Positions 1 through 4,917 of a stretch of 7,930 nt of DNA are shown here, in pieces. The notes beneath the pieces are model-generated. The model saw only the letters and a program-made list of their open reading frames with translations, was not told the DNA's origin and did not search any database. Position numbers and translations under genes: made by a program. Source of the stretch: Aquificaceae bacterium (GTDB lineage: Bacteria > Aquificota > Aquificia > Aquificales > Aquificaceae); the NCBI GenBank assembly GCA_026982025.1, contig JALSHX010000275.1, positions 1 through 7,930 of the forward strand. Reading direction: 5' to 3'. How positions within the stretch are numbered: the first letter of the stretch is position 1; each line of letters starts with the position of its first letter.

Positions 1-657
1 CTGGGTTCCCGCTCCTTTCATTGCATCAAGCATTTCTCTGGGATAATGACCCTGCCTCTCGAGCCGTTTCCTGCCTTCTTTCCCTGAGTAGGTTTGAGCT
101 ATGTTTATCATGGTTTTTGCTATGATATCCGAAACCTCGTCCCATGTCACCCTGATAAACTTATCTTTTCCCCTCTGAAAGTACTTCTCGGGCGGTTTAC
201 CCGTTTTTGGATCCCTTGGAAACCCGTCCTTGTACCACTGATAGAAGCCCTTTCTAACCATGGGTCCCTTTACCCTTCTGTCTCCGTAGAACCTCCTCAT
301 GAGGGAAAGCCCTTTGTTACAGCACCTCGGGTCCCATCTGTGGCTTGCTTTGAGCCCGTAGAGATCGGTGGCTTCCCCGAACCTGTAGGTAGGCTCAATA
401 CGGGTGACGACACCGTTTTTGACCTGTGCCCTCAGGAGGCAGTTGTGGGTGTCGTTGGGTGCGCAAAGGAAGATGAAGGAATCTTCAGACCTGAATATGT
501 CCCTGTACATTGTTTCCCAGTCTCTTTCCGGGTAGTGAAGAATGGGATTATCAACCTTTACAACGGGTTCAAAAACCCTGAGAGAAAAGGTGGGCTTTGC
601 AAGAAGCGCAAGGGAAAGACCGCCGGCCTTCAGGAGGTCCCTTCTGCTAAAATTCAT
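1..657 (-). CDS. NarG/NxrA-type molybdopterin oxidoreductase catalytic subunit, N-terminal part (runs off window)
   Basis: This is the N-terminal 219 residues of a type II DMSO-reductase-family enzyme; the open frame continues past base 1. Residues 4-10 read SRRDLLK, a twin-arginine motif, followed by a short hydrophobic stretch (L14-A20), so Tat export of the folded Mo enzyme is expected. The FS0 cluster region has C65, D69, C73 and C113 where NarG has His, Cys, Cys, Cys (CAPNDTHNC, then PRCCNKG). The residues around it ([43 protein letters not shown]) resemble nitrite oxidoreductase NxrA and related exported nitrate reductases more than classical cytoplasmic NarG. That comparison is from memory of the families. 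The start is set by AAGGAGGTGTGAC directly before ATG. The Mo-ligand region lies outside the window, so nitrate reduction, nitrite oxidation or a relative such as (per)chlorate or selenate reduction cannot be separated here. It is divergent from nrdD. Confidence 0.87.
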   Translation of the reverse strand, partial: MNFSRRDLLKAGGLSLALLAKPTFSLRVFEPVVKVDNPILHYPERDWETMYRDIFRSEDSFIFLCAPNDTHNCLLRAQVKNGVVTRIEPTYRFGEATDLYGLKASHRWDPRCCNKGLSLMRRFYGDRRVKGPMVRKGFYQWYKDGFPRDPKTGKPPEKYFQRGKDKFIRVTWDEVSDIIAKTMINIAQTYSGKEGRKRLERQGHYPREMLDAMKGAGTQ

Positions 658-711
658 GTCACACCTCCTTTTTCCTGTTCTTGAACCCCCTCGGTTAAAG
701 GAGTAAACTTT

Positions 712-725
712 ATGATATATCTCAT
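712..725. promoter_or_regulatory. Imperfect palindrome at the predicted start of the NarG/NxrA-type transcript
   Basis: ATGATATATCTCAT is a 14-base inverted repeat with one mismatched pair (ATGA-T-ATAT-C-TCAT). It lies just downstream of the predicted transcription start on the minus strand, a usual place for a repressor site. It is short and AT-rich, so chance is a real possibility. It does not match the FNR (TTGAT-N4-ATCAA) or CRP consensus. Confidence 0.22.
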
Positions 726-732
726 GTTAATA

Positions 733-761
733 AGTATGTACCTTCATGAGTCTCTTGTCAA
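733..761 (-). promoter_or_regulatory. Candidate sigma70-type promoter for the NarG/NxrA-type gene
   Basis: On the minus strand a perfect -35 box TTGACA (761-756) is followed, after 17 bases, by CATACT (738-733), a 4-of-6 match to TATAAT. Predicted transcription would begin near 726, giving a leader of about 70 bases before the ATG at 657. The -35 box is strong and the -10 weak, which would suit a promoter that needs an activator. This is inferred from sequence pattern only. Confidence 0.45.
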
Positions 762-819
762 GAATTTTTAGAATAAGAATATCTTTAAATCAATAAAAAA
801 TTATAGACCCATAGCACAA

Positions 820-897
820 GGTTTTTTAAACCGCCGGGGAAAGCTTCAGGCATCAAACACTTCAACTTCCCCTCGATGCGGGGTCCTTTGAATGCCC
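820..897. other. Unassigned hairpin-forming element inside the 658-990 intergenic region
   Basis: This part of the gene-free stretch is more GC-rich than its AT-rich surroundings and can form several hairpins. GGTTT (820-824) can pair with AAACC (828-832). GGCAT-CAAA (849-857) can pair with TTTG-A-ATGCC (887-896), with one bulged A at 891. Inside that stem, CCCC (869-872) can pair with GGGG (880-883) around a seven-base loop. TTCCCC (867-872) could instead pair with GGGGAA (836-841), so two alternative folds compete. It lies upstream of both predicted promoters and so is not an obvious leader of either gene. I do not recognise a known riboswitch or small RNA family in it on either strand. It may be a small RNA, a remnant or chance. 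Confidence 0.3.
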
Positions 898-934
898 GTA
901 CCAGCAAACTACCTCTAATAACTGCTTTTAATAA

Positions 935-963
935 TTGACTTCATGCTCAGAAAATCGTAATAT
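935..963 (+). promoter_or_regulatory. Candidate promoter of nrdDG
   Basis: TTGACT (935-940) and TAATAT (958-963) are separated by exactly 17 bases, matching 5 of 6 and 4 of 6 consensus bases for a housekeeping sigma factor. Transcription would start near 970, about 20 bases before the nrdD ATG, leaving room for the GGGAGGTG ribosome binding site at 979-986. No NrdR-box or FNR-type palindrome was evident beside it. Confidence 0.5.
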
Positions 964-990
964 ATCCAAAAGGTCCCAGGGAGGTGGACG

Positions 991-2925
991 ATGATAGCGG
1001 ATTCGGTTGTTGAAGTGGTTGAGGGATACCTGTCCCTTGACGACCTTGCGAAGCACAATGCCAATCTTCTCTACTCCCTTCCTGCAATGGGAAACATCCT
1101 CTCGGGAGAGGTTATGAAGAGCTACATGCTGACCCGAATTCTCAACAGAGAGGAGAGGAGAATGCACGAGGAGGGATGGTGGTACCAGCATCAGCTTTCC
1201 GTTCTCGGTCCCTACTGTTGCGGGTTTTCCGCAAGGGACATTGCAATTAACGGACTTACGGCAAATACACCCATAATGCCCAGATCAAGGGCTCCCAAAA
1301 GGCTCAGGAACCTTCTTGATCAGTGTGCAAACTTTATTTGCCTCATATCTCAGGAGGTGGCGGGAGCGGTTGCCCTCAATGACCTTATAACCATTGCCTC
1401 CTCCTACGTCTGGTTTGAGGAAAAGTTCAGAGGCAGAAAGTACTCTACCGATTACATTTCCCATGCATTCCAGAGCTTTCTGTACAACATTAATCTTCCC
1501 TTCAGGAGCGGAAACAGCCCCTTTACCAATGTTACCCTTGAGTTCGGCAAACCCGCACCATCCCTTGCGGAGGAAAAAATCGTCATAGGGGGAGAGGTTC
1601 TAAATTACACCTACGGTCAAATTCCTCAGGAGGTTATGAACAGGGTCTCCCATGGCTTTCTTAAAGCCATGTGGGAAGGAGATGCGGATTCCAGACCCTG
1701 GACCTTTCCCCTGATTACCGTTCAGATAACCGACGACTTTGATTGGGAAAATCCAGTTTTTCTTGAGTTTCTTGAGAACCTTGACCGACACGGAGGAGCA
1801 TACTTTGAAAACTTCCTTAGCGAACCCTTCTTGAAAAACGGTATTGAGCCGAGGGATCCCGCCCTTCAGAGAAGCTTCTGCTGCAGGTTTCAGGTTGATC
1901 TGGGTGAAGTCCTTAAAGTCTCAAACACGGGTTCCGTATTCGGAAACGCGCCGGGAGTGGGATCGGTCGGTGTCATTTCAATAAACTTCAACAGACTCTG
2001 CTGGATCCACAGAGGTGATGAGCGTGGTCTTCTTGCCCACCTTGAACAGATCCTTGAGATGGCGAGGAGCGTTCTGAACAAGAAGAGGGAGTTTATAGAA
2101 AAAAATAAAAACCTTTACCCAACCTTCTTTTACTACATGAAGGACCTGTCAACTATGTTCAATACCCTTTCCCTTTTGGGCGGAGATGAGGGCCTTATAA
2201 ACTTCGGCTTTGCGGTAAGGGACGATAACGGGAAAATTATTGAGGATCGGTCGGGACTTTTCCATCCGGATGGCCTTGAATTTGCCGGGAAGGTCTCTTC
2301 ATTTATTAATTCCAAGCTTCAGGAGTTTATGGAAAGGGATGAGGTGCCGTGGAACTTTGAGTACGCACCGGGAGAGACAGCGGGTCCCACACTTGCAAGG
2401 AAGGATCTTGAAAGGTATCCTTCAATCTTCGTAAGGGGAAATCCTGATGGTTCTGGAGTTTTCCTGACTTCTGGTTTCCAACCTCCCTATCAGGCGGGAA
2501 GTTTGTTTCGCCAGCTTGAGGTATCAGCGATAACCCAGAGGTTTGCAACCGGGGGAAGTATCCAGCACATTTTTTTAAATGAAAAAACCGACCGCTTCGC
2601 GGTGAGAGAGTTTATAAGGAGAATTTTCAGCTCCATGCCCATCATTTACATTACCATAACCCCTACTCTCACCATTTGCGGTGATTGTTCTTACAGAATG
2701 ACGGGAGAGTATTACAGTTGTCCCAATTGCGGTAGCAACGACACCATAATCTATTCAAGGGTCATCGGTTACTACAGACCCATTGCCAGAAAGGTAAGGA
2801 GTGTAAGCAAGGAGGTGTGCTTGTTTGAAGGCGATGAGAATTACTGGCAGGGTGGAAGGAGAGCGGATTGGGTGACTAGGCTCAAAATCAGTGGTGATCT
2901 TCTGGAGAGGACAAGATGGGACTGA
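991..2925 (+). CDS. nrdD: Anaerobic (class III) ribonucleoside-triphosphate reductase, without ATP cone
   Basis: This glycyl-radical enzyme reduces ribonucleotides to deoxyribonucleotides under anoxia in the cytoplasm. The 644-residue protein carries the family landmarks in order: an N-terminal active-site cysteine (YCCGFS, C76/C77), the signature SGNSPFTNVTLEFG (173-186), the second active-site cysteine region RSFCCRF (C297/C298), a zinc site CxxC-x10-CxxC (C563, C566, C577, C580), and the glycyl-radical loop RVIGY with G593. E. coli NrdD is about 712 residues; the difference is the missing N-terminal ATP cone of roughly 90-100 residues. The start cannot lie further upstream, because an in-frame TAA sits at 958-960 and a GGGAGGTG site precedes the ATG. 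Without the cone, dATP shut-off is probably lost. Between GYYRP and the C-terminal W619 there are about 20 residues, including C610, more than I expect for the family. It overlaps nrdG by 10 bases. Confidence 0.95.
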   Translation: MIADSVVEVVEGYLSLDDLAKHNANLLYSLPAMGNILSGEVMKSYMLTRILNREERRMHEEGWWYQHQLSVLGPYCCGFSARDIAINGLTANTPIMPRSRAPKRLRNLLDQCANFICLISQEVAGAVALNDLITIASSYVWFEEKFRGRKYSTDYISHAFQSFLYNINLPFRSGNSPFTNVTLEFGKPAPSLAEEKIVIGGEVLNYTYGQIPQEVMNRVSHGFLKAMWEGDADSRPWTFPLITVQITDDFDWENPVFLEFLENLDRHGGAYFENFLSEPFLKNGIEPRDPALQRSFCCRFQVDLGEVLKVSNTGSVFGNAPGVGSVGVISINFNRLCWIHRGDERGLLAHLEQILEMARSVLNKKREFIEKNKNLYPTFFYYMKDLSTMFNTLSLLGGDEGLINFGFAVRDDNGKIIEDRSGLFHPDGLEFAGKVSSFINSKLQEFMERDEVPWNFEYAPGETAGPTLARKDLERYPSIFVRGNPDGSGVFLTSGFQPPYQAGSLFRQLEVSAITQRFATGGSIQHIFLNEKTDRFAVREFIRRIFSSMPIIYITITPTLTICGDCSYRMTGEYYSCPNCGSNDTIIYSRVIGYYRPIARKVRSVSKEVCLFEGDENYWQGGRRADWVTRLKISGDLLERTRWD

Positions 2926-3530
2926 AGTTTGCTTCTCTGAACTATTCATCAAGGGAAGTTGAAGGACGGTGGAGCATTCTTGTCTTCCTTCAGGGATGCA
3001 ACTTCAGGTGCAAACACTGCCATAACTGGAGGCTCGTTCTTGGGCTTGAAGAAGAATACCTGGACGAAGATACGGTCCTTTACGAGGTGGTCAAAAATCC
3101 CTTTATTGACTGCCTGGTTATTTCGGGAGGTGAGCCTTCCCTTAGAAAGCCGGAGGAGGTGGTGAGCTTCATAAAGAAGGTGAAGAGGGAAAGACCGGAG
3201 ATCAAAGTCAGAGTTGATACAAACGGTTCAAGACCTTTCTTCATCAGGGAATTAAAGCCCTTCGTTGAGGGGTTTGCAGTTGATGTTAAGGCTCCTCCAT
3301 ACGACCAAGAACTTTACTCTTACACCGCGGGTGTTCCCGTTGATACTGGGAAAATACTGGAGAGCCTATACGAGGCGGACGGGATGGAATTGACGATTTT
3401 CAGAACGGTAAAGTACCCATGGCTGGGAAGGCTTGAGCTGGAAAGGATCAGGGATTTTCTTTCCGGTTTTTCATCACCCTTTTATCTCAACCCCTTTGCC
3501 CCTGTGCCCTCCTGTCCCTTTAACAGATAA
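2916..3530 (+). CDS. nrdG: Anaerobic ribonucleotide reductase activating protein (radical SAM)
   Basis: This activase uses S-adenosylmethionine and a [4Fe-4S] cluster to generate the glycyl radical on NrdD. The cluster motif is CNFRCKHC with C28, C32 and C35 (CxxxCxxC), and the SAM-binding motif ISGGEP lies at residues 69-74. At 204 residues it fits the compact TIGR02495-type activases better than the shorter E. coli NrdG form. The ATG lies inside the last codons of nrdD (10-base overlap, different frame), so the two are almost certainly translated together from one mRNA. A cysteine near the C-terminus (residue 201) follows the NPFAP segment. The last 57 bases run antisense to the end of the convergent radical SAM gene. 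No terminator hairpin is visible after the TAA. Confidence 0.93.
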   Translation: MGLKFASLNYSSREVEGRWSILVFLQGCNFRCKHCHNWRLVLGLEEEYLDEDTVLYEVVKNPFIDCLVISGGEPSLRKPEEVVSFIKKVKRERPEIKVRVDTNGSRPFFIRELKPFVEGFAVDVKAPPYDQELYSYTAGVPVDTGKILESLYEADGMELTIFRTVKYPWLGRLELERIRDFLSGFSSPFYLNPFAPVPSCPFNR

Positions 3531-4463
3531 CAAGCCCCTCCTTTCCGCTCTGGCTCCCTGCCTGCTTTTCCTCCTTTTTAATTTTTCCTCTATCAACCTG
3601 ATCACCTCAAGCTTTCTCTCGTAGGTGCAGTAGTCTGGAGCAAGAAGATGGGGAGGCTTTGCCTCCGCGGTCAATCGGTGGACCACAGTCTCGGGGTGTA
3701 TGTACTCAAGGAACAGGGAGGCTTCTTCGGTGTACTCCTCAATGCTCAGAGGTCTGAACCCTCCCTCTTCGTAAAGCCTTGCAAGAGGAGTGTTCCTCAT
3801 TACATAAATAGGATGGATCTTCACGCCGTCAATGCAGAGCGCGCTAAGCAATTTTGCGGTTTCAAGAAAGTCCTCCCTCCCCTCACCGGGGAGTCCGATT
3901 ATAGTGTGTACGCAGACCTTAAGTTCCCTCTCTTTTGCTCTGATCACCGCATCAACCAGATCGGATAATCCGTGCTTCCTGTTTATTCGCTTGAGGGTTT
4001 CAAAATTGGCAGTCTGAAGACCCAGCTCAATCCACACCTCGTACCCCATCTCCGAATAGCTTCTGAGGAGGTCAAGCACATGGTCGGGAGCACAGTCGGG
4101 CCTTGTGCCAACGTCAAGCCCAACGATTTCCGGAAAATCAAGAACAGAGTCGTAATACTCTTTCAGTTTTTCAAGGGGGAGATAGGTGTTTGTATAGGAC
4201 TGAAAGTAGAGGAAAAAGAGGGTCTTTCTTCCATATCTTTTTCTCGCCCTTTCAATTTCTCCCCTAATCTGCTCCCTGAGGGAAGTTCCCGGGTCAATGT
4301 GCTCTGGTTTTGAACCCCTGAAGCAGTAAATGCACCCGCCCCTTCCCTTTGTGCCGTTAATGTTTGGACAGGTAACGGGAATTGCCACAGGAATTTTTCT
4401 TACTCTTACAGAATACTTTTCTCGGCAGTAATCTCTAAAGAACTTGATAACAGAGCTTTTCAT
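3474..4463 (-). CDS. TIGR01212 / YhcC-type radical SAM protein of unknown function
   Basis: The protein closely follows the E. coli YhcC pattern. The cluster motif is CPN-x9-CIYC, with C32, C44 and C47 in the wide CX11CX2C spacing typical of this family, followed by YFQSYTNTY, VGLDVGTRPDC, YEVWIELGLQTA, INRKHG, VCVHTIIGLPGEG, KIHPIYV, VVHRLTAEA and LLAPDYC. The substrate is not established, so I assign none. I chose the ATG at 4463 (329 residues) because it puts the first cysteine at position 32, close to E. coli YhcC. An ATG six codons upstream (4481) would overlap the start codon of the divergent Rrf2 gene. Neither start has a clear ribosome binding site. The last ~30 residues are a Lys/Arg/Gly-rich tail beyond the usual family end, and its last 19 codons lie antisense to nrdG. 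Confidence 0.9.
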   Translation of the reverse strand: MKSSVIKFFRDYCREKYSVRVRKIPVAIPVTCPNINGTKGRGGCIYCFRGSKPEHIDPGTSLREQIRGEIERARKRYGRKTLFFLYFQSYTNTYLPLEKLKEYYDSVLDFPEIVGLDVGTRPDCAPDHVLDLLRSYSEMGYEVWIELGLQTANFETLKRINRKHGLSDLVDAVIRAKERELKVCVHTIIGLPGEGREDFLETAKLLSALCIDGVKIHPIYVMRNTPLARLYEEGGFRPLSIEEYTEEASLFLEYIHPETVVHRLTAEAKPPHLLAPDYCTYERKLEVIRLIEEKLKRRKSRQGARAERRGLLSVKGTGGHRGKGVEIKG

Positions 4464-4472
4464 ATATATAAT
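4444..4472 (+). promoter_or_regulatory. Strong promoter of the Rrf2 gene; transcript predicted to be leaderless
   Basis: TTGATA (4444-4449) and a perfect TATAAT (4467-4472) are separated by exactly 17 bases. The usual start point, about seven bases after the -10 box, falls at 4479-4480, on the first base of the regulator's ATG. No Shine-Dalgarno sequence lies upstream of that ATG. The promoter lies within and immediately before the 5' end of the oppositely oriented radical SAM gene. Confidence 0.72.
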
Positions 4473-4479
4473 GTAATTC

Positions 4480-4917
4480 ATGATGATTTACTCAGATACC
4501 GTGAGATACGCCTTGATGGCACTATCTTACCTCGCTTCCAACAGGGGAAGACTTGTTAAGGCGGACGAAATTGCCCAGAATCAAAATATACCCAAGCCCT
4601 TTCTCTCAAAAATTCTCCACGAGCTTTCAAGAAGGGATGTCCTCTCTTCAGTCAAAGGTCCGAAGGGAGGTTTTGCCCTAAAAGCAGACCCATCTAAGCT
4701 TACAATGTGGGATGTTGTTGTTCTGCTCGGAGAGGAGGGCAAGTTCAACACATGCGTATTGATGCCCGACAGGTGCGAGGAGTACGAAACCAACCCCTGC
4801 GCCATCCACCACCGATGGGAAAAGCTGAAGAAAAAGATCGTGGAATTCTTGAAAGAAACCACAATTGAAGACCTTATAGAGGTGGAGGAAAAGCACCTGT
4901 CTAATATTCTTTCCTAA
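4480..4917 (+). CDS. Rrf2-family transcriptional regulator, probably Fe-S binding
   Basis: This 145-residue winged-helix DNA-binding protein belongs to the family of IscR, NsrR and RsrR. Family landmarks are YSDTVRYALMALSYLA (4-19), the recognition-helix region IPKPFLSKILHELSR (37-51), the wing SVKGPKGGFALKADP (57-71), and three cysteines C92, C99 and C107 in the usual cluster loop, spaced CX6CX7C. D6 lies where NsrR uses Asp8 as a fourth cluster ligand, whereas IscR has no acidic residue there. An NsrR-like or redox/NO-sensing cluster is therefore a fair inference, but the cysteine spacing is wider than the IscR form I recall. The start may be ATG 4480 or 4483; 4480 matches the predicted transcription start. 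It converges with the cytochrome b fusion gene, and the two stop codons interlock (4-base overlap). Likely targets are its divergent neighbour or the nearby respiratory genes, which is unproven. Confidence 0.9.
   Translation: MMIYSDTVRYALMALSYLASNRGRLVKADEIAQNQNIPKPFLSKILHELSRRDVLSSVKGPKGGFALKADPSKLTMWDVVVLLGEEGKFNTCVLMPDRCEEYETNPCAIHHRWEKLKKKIVEFLKETTIEDLIEVEEKHLSNILS

Noticed and set aside
94..684. A 196-codon plus-strand open frame covering the first region
   Set aside because: It is antisense to the NarG/NxrA-type gene, which has a twin-arginine motif, Fe-S ligands and a good ribosome binding site; the plus-strand translation shows no domain pattern.
820..905. Moco, cobalamin or other known riboswitch
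   Set aside because: I looked for conserved core motifs of common classes on both strands and found none; it also lies upstream of both predicted transcription starts.
3648..4313. Plus-strand open frames of 61-113 codons opposite the radical SAM gene
   Set aside because: They are shadows of the strongly conserved YhcC-type frame and lack ribosome binding sites.
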